Assembly: GCA_002794705.1 (NCBI GenBank)
Contig: PGTK01000005.1
Coordinates: forward strand, 144,064-208,063
Direction of reading: 5' to 3'
DNA from: Candidatus Thermofonsia Clade 1 bacterium
Lineage (GTDB): Bacteria > Chloroflexota > Anaerolineae > Aggregatilineales > UBA2796
DNA length: 64,000 nucleotides
Every line of letters begins with the position of its first letter. The first letter of the stretch is position 1. The translations under genes and the position numbers were made by a program. Below are positions 36,001 through 44,631 of this stretch, one piece after another. The notes under the pieces are model-generated. The model saw nothing but the letters and a program-made list of their open reading frames with translations, had not been told where the DNA came from and did no database searches.

Positions 36001-37167
36001 TCAGTTCGCTCTGCCCACGATCTGCCACTGACCTGTGCCTTGCAGCCGCAGGAAGTAGACGTTGCCATCACTGGCTGAAAGGAATAGCTCGTTAGGCGCG
36101 GTGCCGCGCTGATAAGTGCCGCTGTAGGGCTGTGCAGGCGCAAGAGCGTAGCCAAGCACATTCTGCAGCGGACGCTGATCAAACCACACTTGTGTCACCC
36201 ATACTAAGCCGATTTGTGCCGTCGGCAGGAAGCGACCGGGCGGCGGCGGCGCGATAGGCGGCGGGAGCGGCACGCCCTCCACCCAAGCGTTGCCATAGGC
36301 GCCGACGCGAAAATCAGGCGTGGTCAAGATAAAGACGCGATTCTCAGGCGGGAAAAAGAAAGCCGCGCCGCGCTCAAACTGCTGAAAGACCATTGCCGAA
36401 AATTGCGGCGGCTGATTGGGACAAATGTTGTTGGGCGGCGGCGGACGGAAAAACCAAGGGATGCGGCAAGTGATCTCCACGGCAATGGCGCGTTGCGCCC
36501 GCTGACCGCCGCGCTCGGCGATCAGGCGGAAAGTGACCACATTGCCAAGCCGCTCTTCTGCTGTGAACGTCTGAGTGCCGCTCGGCAGCACTTGCTGGCG
36601 CGTGACCGTCTGACCGCGCCCATCAAGGCTCTCTAAGAAAATTATCTCAGCGCTAGCCTCCCAGCTGACTGTGATCAGCGCGCCCTGTGCTACGCTCAAA
36701 GCGCTCGTCTCAAAGCGCATGATGGCAGGCGGCGCGGGCGTGGGCGTGCGCGTATCGGTGGGCGTGAGCGTGAAAGTAGGCGTATTGGTGGGCGTCTCTG
36801 TGGGCGTGGGCGTGTTGGTCGCTGTGCTGGTGGGCGTGGGCGTAAATGTGGGCGTGTTGGTCGGCGTATGGCTAGGCGTGAAGGTCGGAGTCGGCGTGAG
36901 GGTATTGGTCGCCGTTGGCGTATGAGTGGGCGTGGGCGTATCGGTGAAAGTTGGCGTAGCAGTCGGCGTGGGAGTCAGGGTATCGGTCGGTGTAGGAGTC
37001 AGTGTAAAGGTGAGCGTGGGAGTTGGCGTGGGCGTATCTGTGAAGGTCGGCGTGATGGTCGGGCTGGGCAAGACGGCAATGGTCGGCAAGGGCGGACGCT
37101 CACGGCAAGCGGTCAGCGCGGCTAGGATGAGAGTCAAGGCGAGTAAGCGGCTGAAACGGCGTAACAT
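36001..37167 (-). CDS. lipoprotein with long Thr/Pro stalk and unknown C-terminal domains
   Basis: 388 residues. Signal peptide with lipobox L-T-A-C (Cys near residue 21). Residues 28-150 are T-P-T-x-T-P-T repeats. An Ig-like domain follows (about 150-235: F-E-T-S-A-L-S-V-A-Q-G ... V-T-F-R-L-I-A), similar in plan to repeat domains that impose structure on voltage or torsion sensors but not assigned here. A last Pro/Phe-rich domain has two Cys (C-R-I-P-W and N-N-I-C-P-N). Cell-surface protein of unknown role. It starts 5 bases after the coiled-coil gene. Confidence 0.75.
   Translation of the reverse strand: MLRRFSRLLALTLILAALTACRERPPLPTIAVLPSPTITPTFTDTPTPTPTLTFTLTPTPTDTLTPTPTATPTFTDTPTPTHTPTATNTLTPTPTFTPSHTPTNTPTFTPTPTSTATNTPTPTETPTNTPTFTLTPTDTRTPTPAPPAIMRFETSALSVAQGALITVSWEASAEIIFLESLDGRGQTVTRQQVLPSGTQTFTAEERLGNVVTFRLIAERGGQRAQRAIAVEITCRIPWFFRPPPPNNICPNQPPQFSAMVFQQFERGAAFFFPPENRVFILTTPDFRVGAYGNAWVEGVPLPPPIAPPPPGRFLPTAQIGLVWVTQVWFDQRPLQNVLGYALAPAQPYSGTYQRGTAPNELFLSASDGNVYFLRLQGTGQWQIVGRAN
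36717..37086 (-). repeat. Thr/Pro-coding repeat tract of the lipoprotein stalk
   Basis: About 370 bases of imperfect GTGGGCGT-type units (plus-strand view) encode the T-P-T-F-T-P-T stalk. The plus strand carries open frames of V-G-V-G-V-S-V type here; they are artefacts of the repeat. Confidence 0.85.
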
Positions 37168-37172
37168 ACGGT

Positions 37173-37820
37173 CTACTCCTGAGCAGACTGAGCAGAACTC
37201 CCTGTGTTCAAGGCACGGCGGCGCTGTAGAACATAGTTTGCCAGTTCTAAGTCCAGCTGCCGATCATCGAGGACGTGCAACATAGCGGCGGCAAGGCGTT
37301 CAGGCAGATCGTGGCGGCGCACTTTTGCCACGCGGTCAAGCAGGACGAAATAGCGCGTCAGCTGGTTCAGGACGCGCTCAAGCGTGTGCGCCGCCTGCGG
37401 ATTTGCCGCTACATCGTTTGCGATTTGACTGGCAGCCTCGTGATTGTCAATCAGGAGGGCTACGCGGCGCTGTAACTCTGTTGCTACAGCACGGAAGGCG
37501 CGCAATTCGTCATAGAGCAGGTCGCGCTGTGGGCGCAGACGGGCTGCCAGGCGCAGATATTCGAAGGCGTCGCGGTCGCGCCCTGCATCAATCATCGCTT
37601 CAACGGTTGCCTCAAGCTGATCCATGTGCGCTTGCGCCTCAGCCAGCCGTGCTTCAAGGTCGCGCTCGTAGGCGGCGGCGTGTTCTGAATAGTGGTACAG
37701 CGTGGCAAGGCGCGCCTCAAAGCCCGCTATGACTTTAGGCGGCTCAGGCGCTGCAGGCTGTGTTGGCTCAGAGCGCGGGCGGCTGACAAAGCCGCGTAGG
37801 GTCTCGAACAGACGATTCAT
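37173..37820 (-). CDS. uncharacterised coiled-coil protein
   Basis: 215 residues, cytoplasmic, without signal or membrane helix. A Pro-rich start is followed by helical, heptad-like segments (about 40-110: Y-E-R-D-L-E-A-R-L-A-E-A-Q-A-H-M-D-Q-L-E) and a second helical half. Family not recognised. Its start overlaps the aroA stop by 4 bases (ATGA) and it ends 5 bases before the lipoprotein gene, so it is clearly translated within the array. Perhaps an adaptor for one of its neighbours. Confidence 0.7.
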   Translation of the reverse strand: MNRLFETLRGFVSRPRSEPTQPAAPEPPKVIAGFEARLATLYHYSEHAAAYERDLEARLAEAQAHMDQLEATVEAMIDAGRDRDAFEYLRLAARLRPQRDLLYDELRAFRAVATELQRRVALLIDNHEAASQIANDVAANPQAAHTLERVLNQLTRYFVLLDRVAKVRRHDLPERLAAAMLHVLDDRQLDLELANYVLQRRRALNTGSSAQSAQE

Positions 37821-39106
37821 CTATAGAGTGCCTCAAAGCGCGTGAAATAATCGGGGAAGGTCTTGGCAGTGCAGGCGGGATTCTTGATACGCACGCCGCT
37901 CACTGCCAAGCCCGTGACGGCAAACGCCATTGCCATGCGATGATCGTCATAGGTCTCGATCTCGGCGGGCTGCAAGGCGGAGGGATAGATGGTCAGTGCA
38001 TCAGGATGTTCCTCGACTTGCGCGCCCAGCTTGCGGAGTTCGGTCGCTAGTGCTGCAATGCGGTCTGTCTCTTTGTGGCGGATGTGCCCGATGTTGCGGA
38101 TGTGCGTGGGCGAATCGGCAAAGGGGGCAATGGCGGCAAGGGTCTGTGCCGTATCGGACATAGCGTTTAGGTCAACATCTACGCCGCGTAGTTGCCCTGT
38201 GCTGCGCACTTCGAGGTAGTCTGGGGCACGCTCAACTTGGCAGCCCATTTGCTCTAGCACATCTACGAAGTGCGCATCGCCCTGGAGCGAATCAGCTGAG
38301 AGGTGCGGTACACGCACGCGCCCGCCAATCAGCGCGGCGGCGGCGAAGAAATAGGTCGCGTTGCTGGCATCGGGCTCAATCACATAGCGCTGCGCCTGAT
38401 AGCGTTGCCTTGCGCGCACATGATAGTTCCGATAATCGGTCTTATCAGCGCAAACGCCAAATTGCGCCATGACGCGCACGGTCATCTCGATATACGGCTC
38501 ACTGACCACTTCGCCCGTCAAACTGATGGTGACATCGCCCCGTGCGTATGGCGCAACCTGCAAAAGCGCCGAGAGATACTGGCTGCTATTGGTCGCCTCT
38601 AGGGTAGCCGTGCCGCCATTCAGACCGACGGCATGGACAGTCAGCGGGAAAGCATCGGGCTGAGCCTCAAAGCTGAAATGCGCGCCCAGCTGCCGCAGCG
38701 CCGCTAACAACGGACTGATCGGGCGTTGGCGCATTCGTGGCACGCCGTCAAAGCGGTAGGTGCCGCCGCCAAGCGCTGCGGCTGCCACTAGGAAGCGCGC
38801 TGTGGTGCCGCTATTGCCTACAAACAGATCGGCATAGGCGCTGGGGAAATAACCGCCTTTGCCTTGCACTGTGTAGCGCGCTGACTCAGCCTCCGCCTGC
38901 ACAGGGATGCCCATGCGCTGCAGCGCCTGACTGCACCAGTACGAGTCATCGCTGAAGAGCGCATTTTCAAGGACGCTCTCGCCCTCGGCAAGTGCCGCTA
39001 GGACGAGCGCACGGTTCGTGATGCTTTTAGAGCCGGGAACGCTGATCACGGCGTCTATTGGGCGGCTTAGGGGACGAATCTCAAGGCAATCGGGCAACTG
39101 ACTCAT
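37817..39106 (-). CDS. aroA: 3-phosphoshikimate 1-carboxyvinyltransferase (EPSP synthase)
   Basis: About 429 residues. Sixth step of the shikimate pathway, joining PEP to shikimate-3-phosphate. Landmarks: G-S-K-S-I-T-N-R-A (PEP and S3P site), L-F-V-G-N-S-G-T-T-A-R-F, R-Q-R-P-I-S-P-L, and K-E-T-D-R near residue 340. The ATG at 39106 gives a normal N-terminus; upstream codons of the frame overlap the CHAT gene stop region. Its place between CHAT and surface-protein genes is unusual; no other aro genes adjoin. Confidence 0.94.
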   Translation of the reverse strand: MSQLPDCLEIRPLSRPIDAVISVPGSKSITNRALVLAALAEGESVLENALFSDDSYWCSQALQRMGIPVQAEAESARYTVQGKGGYFPSAYADLFVGNSGTTARFLVAAAALGGGTYRFDGVPRMRQRPISPLLAALRQLGAHFSFEAQPDAFPLTVHAVGLNGGTATLEATNSSQYLSALLQVAPYARGDVTISLTGEVVSEPYIEMTVRVMAQFGVCADKTDYRNYHVRARQRYQAQRYVIEPDASNATYFFAAAALIGGRVRVPHLSADSLQGDAHFVDVLEQMGCQVERAPDYLEVRSTGQLRGVDVDLNAMSDTAQTLAAIAPFADSPTHIRNIGHIRHKETDRIAALATELRKLGAQVEEHPDALTIYPSALQPAEIETYDDHRMAMAFAVTGLAVSGVRIKNPACTAKTFPDYFTRFEALYR

Positions 39107-39128
39107 GCGATAGACGCGCTTTCTATAC

Positions 39129-41276
39129 CTATGGCTGCGGCTGTGTAACGGTTCGTGTGAGGCGGCGGATGATCGTGCGCCCATTCTGTGGGACGCGCAA
39201 AGCAAGGCGCGAGGCGCCTTCTAACGCCACACTGAGCGTCTGCGGGACGCCTACTTGGGCGCTCTCTACGCGCAGACTTTCGCGGCGCTGAACGCTGTTA
39301 TCAGCGGCGCGCACTTCGAGGCTGTATTCGCCTGCGGCTGTTGGCAGAAACTCGATTCGAGCGCTGGTGAGGCGCGGCGCATCGGACGGCTGTGCCAGAT
39401 CGAAGATGATCGGCAAATTGGCACAGCGCAGGGGCGCATTGGGCAGCCCTGTGGTGACTTGATTCAGATCATCGGCAAGCGATACGAGGAGCGTCGCGCC
39501 TGCGCATTCGGCGTTCCCCTCTGTCTCAACGCGCAGCCCTAGCGCCCATTTGGCGAATTCATCGCCGCGCAGCGCGCCCGCCTCTAAGAGCGACTCATCG
39601 GGCAAGCGCGAGAAATCCACCACGAACGGCTCTGTGCTTGTGGTGAGCGTGCGCGGCACGAAATTATTGAAAATGTTCGATTCGGGCGCACGGTTATCAG
39701 GGTTGACCCATGCAGTGGTCAGGTAAGTCCCCCACCAGCCGAAGCGATAAGTGCCGATGACCGTCGTTTTGGCGCGCGGACTCAAATTGGCGACCGTGCC
39801 ACGCAGAGCGGGCGTGGCATCTTCCGCCTCGGCGTTGCGATCAAACCAGACCCAGTCAAATTCGCCTGAGTCGCTTGTGCCGTTGTTCTGCAGCTCAATG
39901 GCGACTGTGACGGCTTGTCCCGGCGCGGGATTGGGCGGCAAGAAACGTACGCGAGTGATGACTAGGTCAATATTGCGCGGCGCATTGGGCGTGGGCGTGA
40001 ACGTAGCAATGTTGGGAGTCGGCGTTTGGAAGGGAGTCAGCTCAGTGCCGCCGCCCAGCAGACTGCTCAATAGGCTGACTATGCCGAAGATCACAGCCAA
40101 CATGACGGCGAGTCCGAGCAGTACACGCGGGCGTAAGAGCGCCTCGCGGAGTCCGCCATAAGAGGGACGCTCTGTGAAGGTGCGCCGCTTGGGGAATAAC
40201 ACGCCGCTCTGGGCGCGCAGGAACAGCACGGGCGTTGCCCATTCGAGGTTGTTCAGGCTACTGCTGATGGCGCGGCGCGCCTCTGCCATTGCTGACTCAA
40301 TTGGATAGCCCTCTGAGAGCGCACGGTAGAACTCATGGGCAAAAATGCGCGCTGCGTCGTCTGTGATCGGGAATTGCATCGCTACGACCGCTGGCACGCC
40401 TCGCGCCACAATGCTGGAGGCGATCCCGGAGAATGGATCGTTGCGCGCTTGCCGTGCGCCTTGACAGGCGTTCAGCACCACGAGGCGAATGCTGTTTTCT
40501 TCAACCAGCTCACGGGCGAGCGCCTCGCCGCTGACAGGCTGCGTGAGTTCTGTGCGCGGCGCCTCAAATGCCAACATGCCGACTGCGCTGCGCTCATCGA
40601 AGGTGGCGTGTCCGATGTAATGAAAGACCTGATAGCTGACGCCGCTGCGCAATTTGCGCTGTAGCGTGATCAGCTGGGCGTCATCAACGCGCTCCAGCTC
40701 TAACAAGCCGCGTTGCCGTAGGTCAGCGGTCGCCTCTTGGAGCGTTTGCCATTCTGCCTCCACGTTCAGCGCCGCTTGGTCTTTAGGACTGCTGATCATC
40801 ACCAAGACGCGCAGCGGCAAGCTGACCTCTACCACAGGGCGGACGTTGATCAGGCGCGGATAGCGGATGATCGGCGTTTGGCGCGAGAGCGTGAGGTAAT
40901 CGCCTGAGGGGTCGCGCAGCAGCTCCCAAGGCAGGTCGTAGAGTCCTTCGGCTTTATCTAGGTTCAGGCGGATGCGCAAGCCGCGCTCTCCAGCTTGGGA
41001 GCGACTGGTCAGATAGGCGGCATAAATTTGTCCGCTGAAGACAGCGCTGAACAATTTCTCGCCGAAGGCGCGAGCAGCGCGGGCAGCCTCACCACGCGGG
41101 ACTCGTGTTCTGCCGTCGAGGATGCTGAGGATGCGCTCAGCTTCGGCGGGCGTGATCGGACTCGGCACCTCCACGCTGGCTGAGCCGACGGGCGAATTGA
41201 CCAATGTGACGCGCAGCTGATCGTTGGGAAGCGCCTCAATCGTCAGCTCAAAATCGAGATAGTCCTGCGTCGCCAT
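39129..41276 (-). CDS. CHAT-domain (caspase-like) protein with membrane helix and external CARDB domain
   Basis: 715 residues. The cytoplasmic N-terminal part (about 1-360) is a CHAT peptidase domain; the likely catalytic pair is His223 (Y-I-G-H-A-T) and Cys271 (L-N-A-C-Q-G-A-R), both in standard contexts, and the E-W-A-T-P-V-L-F closing strand is present. A single membrane helix (about 384-406) and a short Thr/Pro linker lead to a CARDB domain (about 440-545) and another beta-rich domain (to 715) outside. Signal passage from an external binding domain to an internal cysteine protease is a reasonable inference. First gene of the long minus-strand array, behind a near-consensus promoter. Confidence 0.85.
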   Translation of the reverse strand: MATQDYLDFELTIEALPNDQLRVTLVNSPVGSASVEVPSPITPAEAERILSILDGRTRVPRGEAARAARAFGEKLFSAVFSGQIYAAYLTSRSQAGERGLRIRLNLDKAEGLYDLPWELLRDPSGDYLTLSRQTPIIRYPRLINVRPVVEVSLPLRVLVMISSPKDQAALNVEAEWQTLQEATADLRQRGLLELERVDDAQLITLQRKLRSGVSYQVFHYIGHATFDERSAVGMLAFEAPRTELTQPVSGEALARELVEENSIRLVVLNACQGARQARNDPFSGIASSIVARGVPAVVAMQFPITDDAARIFAHEFYRALSEGYPIESAMAEARRAISSSLNNLEWATPVLFLRAQSGVLFPKRRTFTERPSYGGLREALLRPRVLLGLAVMLAVIFGIVSLLSSLLGGGTELTPFQTPTPNIATFTPTPNAPRNIDLVITRVRFLPPNPAPGQAVTVAIELQNNGTSDSGEFDWVWFDRNAEAEDATPALRGTVANLSPRAKTTVIGTYRFGWWGTYLTTAWVNPDNRAPESNIFNNFVPRTLTTSTEPFVVDFSRLPDESLLEAGALRGDEFAKWALGLRVETEGNAECAGATLLVSLADDLNQVTTGLPNAPLRCANLPIIFDLAQPSDAPRLTSARIEFLPTAAGEYSLEVRAADNSVQRRESLRVESAQVGVPQTLSVALEGASRLALRVPQNGRTIIRRLTRTVTQPQP

Positions 41277-41326
41277 GTCGCGTCGCCTTTCTGCTGCCGA
41301 AAGTCCGATTCGTACGCCAAGCGCAC

Positions 41327-41355
41327 ATTGTAAAAAGAGAATGGCGCGGTGTCAA
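41327..41355 (-). promoter_or_regulatory. strong sigma70-type promoter for the CHAT-aroA-...-trmH array
   Basis: On the minus strand: TTGACA (41350-41355), 17-base spacer, TACAAT (41327-41332). Transcription would start near 41320, 44 bases before the CHAT ATG. One of the two best promoter matches in the window. Confidence 0.75.
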
Positions 41356-41518
41356 TTTGTTTGGCGCGCTCAGAGGACTGCGCTGCTGAGCGTTTCTTAT
41401 ACAAGATTAGCGTCCCTTTTACGTTCTTCCGATGCAAACGGCGTATATCTATGGGCAGATAAGCGATGCAGCCCATGCGCTGCGAGAAAATCAGGAAAAG
41501 CGTAGGAGGTAGGTAGCC

Positions 41519-41998
41519 ATGTCGCTCATTCGCCGTGATTACAACCCGTTCGAAGAGATGGATCGCATGATGGAGCGGATGCGCTCGATGATGAACGCTC
41601 TGTTGCCCACTAGCTGGGAGATGCCGCGCCTGAGCGATGTCACGACTCTGGCTGTGGACATGACCAGCGATGAGAATAGCGTGACCGTCCGTACGGCGCT
41701 GCCCGGCTTCAAGCAGGATGAAATTGATATCAGCGTGCAGGGCAACGTGCTGACCATCAGCGCTGAGACTAAGGCGGAGCGCGAGGATAAGCAAGCCAAC
41801 TGGCATATCCGCGAGATGCGCTATGGCAAGTTCGCCCGCAGCGTGGTCTTGCCTGAGGACGTGCTGACCGATAAGGCTGAGGCGACGCTCGAGGATGGCA
41901 TTCTGACCGTCAAACTGCCCAAGCAGAAGCCCAGCCCAATCCAGAAGATTGCCGTGACAGTCAAGAATCTGCTCGGCAGCGGCAAGAAGAGCGAGTAA
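41519..41998 (+). CDS. small heat shock protein, Hsp20/IbpA family
   Basis: 159 residues. Alpha-crystallin domain from about residue 40 (A-L-P-G-F-K-Q-D-E-I-D-I-S-V) to the L-E-D-G-I-L-T-V-K-L-P strand, with the N-terminal Met-rich helix and a C-terminal tail typical of oligomeric holdases. AGGAGG lies 6 bases before the ATG. Upstream, a 7-bp inverted repeat (41367-41373 with 41386-41392) is present, but no CIRCE-type operator was seen. Followed by a clear terminator, so it is monocistronic. Confidence 0.95.
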   Translation: MSLIRRDYNPFEEMDRMMERMRSMMNALLPTSWEMPRLSDVTTLAVDMTSDENSVTVRTALPGFKQDEIDISVQGNVLTISAETKAEREDKQANWHIREMRYGKFARSVVLPEDVLTDKAEATLEDGILTVKLPKQKPSPIQKIAVTVKNLLGSGKKSE

Positions 41999-42021
41999 GC
42001 GCCATCACAGCATCGCAGCAG

Positions 42022-42051
42022 GGGACGCATACAGCGTCCCTTGTTTATTTT
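42022..42051 (+). terminator. intrinsic terminator of hsp20
   Basis: 7-bp GC-rich stem (42022-42028 with 42034-42040), loop ATACA, then TTGTTTATTTT. Good intrinsic terminator form on the plus strand; it lies at the end of the convergent priA gene as well. Confidence 0.8.
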
Positions 42052-44526
42052 CTAGAGCGTCTCAACGGGATCAACGTCTACAATCCAGTGCGCAGCTGAG
42101 TCGCCGATCAGGCGTGCGGGATCGGTTGTGCGCGCAAGGATGTGCCAGTAATAGACGCCGTCTAGCTTAGCGAAGTGTGCTGTGGTCGGTCCGATCAGGC
42201 GCGTCGCGGTCAGTTGCTCAGCGGCGATGTGCGCTCGTAGCACTTGGGCGGCGGCTTGTGCCTCGCGTTGCGCTTGGGCAGGGTTCGGCGCGCTGAAGAG
42301 CAGGCGCACTAGCCGTTTGTAGGGCGGATAGTCCAGCAGACGGCGATATTCCAGCTCACGCTCGTAGAACGTCTCGTAGTCGTGATGGGCGGCGGCTTGA
42401 ATGGCGTAGTGATCAGGCTGATAGGTCTGCAAAATGACCCGTCCGCCGCGCCAGCCGCGACCGGCGCGTCCAGCAGCTTGAGTCAGCAGCTGGAAGGTGC
42501 GCTCAGCGGCGCGGCAATCAGGCAGACCGAGCGCCGTCTCTGCTAGCATCACGCCGACCAGCGTCACTCGCGGCAAATCGAGTCCTTTGACGATCATCTG
42601 CGTGCCGACTAGCACGTCTGCCGCGCCGGCGGCAAAGCGCGTCCAGATCGCCTCATGGGCGCCGCGCTCTTGGGCTGTATCCCGATCCCAGCGCAGGACT
42701 CGTGCGCCCGCGAATTCGCTCTCAACTGCCTCTGCCACACTAGCCGTGCCTGCGCCGAAGTAGCGGATGCGCTCGCTGTTGCACTGTGGACAGCGGCTGA
42801 GCGACGCACTCTGATAGCCGCAGTAGTGGCAGGTCAGCGCTCCGCCTTCGCCATGCTTGTGAAATGTGAGCGGGATATCACACTCTGGACAGCGTGCTAC
42901 GTAGCCGCAGTCGCGGCATAGCACAAAGGTCGCTGCGCCACGCCGATTCAGGAAGAGCAGCGCCTGTTCGCCGCGCTCCAGCGTCTCGCGCAGGGCTTGG
43001 CGGAGCGCAGCGCTGAACATGCTCCGATTGCCCGCCCGTAGCTCTTGGCGCATGTCTACAATGGTGACGGGCGGCAAGGGCGCAGCGGTCGCCTCAGGCG
43101 CAGCGTCGGAGTCGTTGCGCGGCACAACCACGCGGTTGGGCAGGCGCAAATAGGTCAGGTCGCCGCGCCGTGCGCGGAAGGTGGTGACTACATCAGGCGT
43201 AGCAGAGCCGAGAATCGCCACGCCGCGCTGAAGGCGCATCAGGGCGAGGGCTGCCTCGCGGGCGTGATAGTACGGCGGCGGCAAGGGCGGCGATTGTTTG
43301 TAGCTCTCATCATGCTCTTCATCAATCACGATCACGCCGAGATCGGGCAAGGGCGTGAAGAGCGCTGAACGTGCGCCGATCACCACGCCAATCTCGCCAT
43401 TGCGTGCGCGCCGCCATGTATCGTACTGCTCACCATCAGTCAGGGCGCTGTGAACGACTGCCACTTGTCCTGGAAAGCGCGAGGCGAAGCGGCTGACCGT
43501 CTGTGCCACAAGCGCGATCTCTGGCACCAGTACGAGCGCCTGTCTGCCTTGTGCAAGGGCGTGTTCGATGGCGCGTAGATAGATTTCGGTCTTGCCGGCG
43601 CCTGTGACGCCATGCAAGAGGAAGGCGCCGCCGTCGCCGTCTTGGGCAACGCGGATTGCCTGCCAGCACGCCTCTTGTTCGGCGGTCAGAGTCGGGATTG
43701 ACTGCGGCGGATAGTGCCGATCTGCCAGTGGATCGCGGTAGCGCTCCTCTTCCGCGATCTCGATCAGCTCTTTGGCGGCAAGTTGGCGCAGCGCATGCAG
43801 ACTCGCGCCTGAGTCGCGCATCAGGTCGCTCACATCGCATTCGCCGTCATGCTCTGCCAGCACCAAGAGCGCCGCCGCCTGCTTGGGACTGCGCGCCATC
43901 TCTTGGACGATTAGCGGCACGCGCTCAGGCGCGATCAGCAGACGTGCTATGCGCACAGGGCGCGCTTCGGCGTCGGGCTGCGGCAGAATTGGCTCACTGA
44001 GCAGGCGCCCGTTAGCCAGCAAGGGACGAATCGCCTCACGCCACGCCCGCTTCGGCAGGGCACGGTCGAGTTGTTTAGCGGTCAGGGCGCCGCGCTTACA
44101 CAGCAAGGCGATCACTTGCGCAGCCAGCGTATCGCCCTCAGGCAGACATTCACTTTCAGGCTCTGCAAGGCGGTAGCGCACGCCGCCGCGCTTAGCAATG
44201 CCGGGCGGCAGCATCAGCCACAGGCAATTGGCAAGCGGACTGAGCGTGTAGTCAGCCAGCCAGCGCGCAAAGGCGATCTGAGTCGGCGTGACCACTGGCT
44301 CAGGCACGATGATCGCTTGAATCGGCTTGGCGCGCTGCACAGGACTAGCATCAGTCAGCGCAAGGACGATCCCTTGTGATAAGCCTGTGCGAAAACTGAC
44401 CTGCACCAAATGCCCGATCGTCACAGGCAGGTCGTCAGGCACGGCATAGTGAAAAGTGCGCCGCACATTCGCCTGATAGACGGCAACCTCAGCATATTGA
44501 CTGGGCGTCTCAAGCAATTGAGCCAT
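42052..44526 (-). CDS. priA: primosomal protein N' (replication restart helicase)
   Basis: About 824 residues. The N-terminal DNA-binding part starts Y-A-E-V-A-V-Y-Q-A-N. The helicase core has H-G-V-T-G-A-G-K-T (Walker A) and V-I-D-E-E-H-D (DEAH-like), with a zinc-binding module of paired Cys (C-R-D-C, C-P-E-C, C-H-Y-C, C-P-Q-C) inside the second lobe, as in all PriA. It reloads the replisome at stalled forks. The ATG at 44526 is chosen because an extended -10 box places the +1 base on it; earlier ATGs at 44532 and 44544 overlap that box. Confidence 0.95.
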   Translation of the reverse strand: MAQLLETPSQYAEVAVYQANVRRTFHYAVPDDLPVTIGHLVQVSFRTGLSQGIVLALTDASPVQRAKPIQAIIVPEPVVTPTQIAFARWLADYTLSPLANCLWLMLPPGIAKRGGVRYRLAEPESECLPEGDTLAAQVIALLCKRGALTAKQLDRALPKRAWREAIRPLLANGRLLSEPILPQPDAEARPVRIARLLIAPERVPLIVQEMARSPKQAAALLVLAEHDGECDVSDLMRDSGASLHALRQLAAKELIEIAEEERYRDPLADRHYPPQSIPTLTAEQEACWQAIRVAQDGDGGAFLLHGVTGAGKTEIYLRAIEHALAQGRQALVLVPEIALVAQTVSRFASRFPGQVAVVHSALTDGEQYDTWRRARNGEIGVVIGARSALFTPLPDLGVIVIDEEHDESYKQSPPLPPPYYHAREAALALMRLQRGVAILGSATPDVVTTFRARRGDLTYLRLPNRVVVPRNDSDAAPEATAAPLPPVTIVDMRQELRAGNRSMFSAALRQALRETLERGEQALLFLNRRGAATFVLCRDCGYVARCPECDIPLTFHKHGEGGALTCHYCGYQSASLSRCPQCNSERIRYFGAGTASVAEAVESEFAGARVLRWDRDTAQERGAHEAIWTRFAAGAADVLVGTQMIVKGLDLPRVTLVGVMLAETALGLPDCRAAERTFQLLTQAAGRAGRGWRGGRVILQTYQPDHYAIQAAAHHDYETFYERELEYRRLLDYPPYKRLVRLLFSAPNPAQAQREAQAAAQVLRAHIAAEQLTATRLIGPTTAHFAKLDGVYYWHILARTTDPARLIGDSAAHWIVDVDPVETL

Positions 44527-44532
44527 AGCCAT

Positions 44533-44541
44533 AGTATAGCA
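44533..44541 (-). promoter_or_regulatory. extended -10 promoter of priA, predicting a leaderless mRNA
   Basis: TGCTATACT on the minus strand. With six bases after the hexamer, +1 falls on the A of the ATG at 44526, so the transcript may have no leader. No SD precedes that ATG, which agrees. Confidence 0.5.
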
Positions 44542-44631
44542 CATTTGGGCGCTTGGCAGAGTCGCTTGTGTGGTGCTACAGTCCTATGTACAGCTGATTT
44601 TTCAGGCGATCACAGGGCGAGTAGAGCAGAA

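Noticed and set aside
36671..37285. Long plus-strand frames rich in V-G-V-G-V-S-V
   Set aside because: They are the antisense of the Thr/Pro stalk repeat of the lipoprotein; the repeat itself keeps all frames open.
41277..41518. CIRCE or HrcA site upstream of hsp20
   Set aside because: No TTAGCACTC-N9-GAGTGCTAA-like repeat; only a 7-bp inverted repeat with 12-base loop is present, not enough to name a regulator.
44410..44631. N-terminal extension of coaX
   Set aside because: The 74 upstream codons overlap the priA 5' end and promoter and do not resemble CoaX, which starts at the ATG at 44632.
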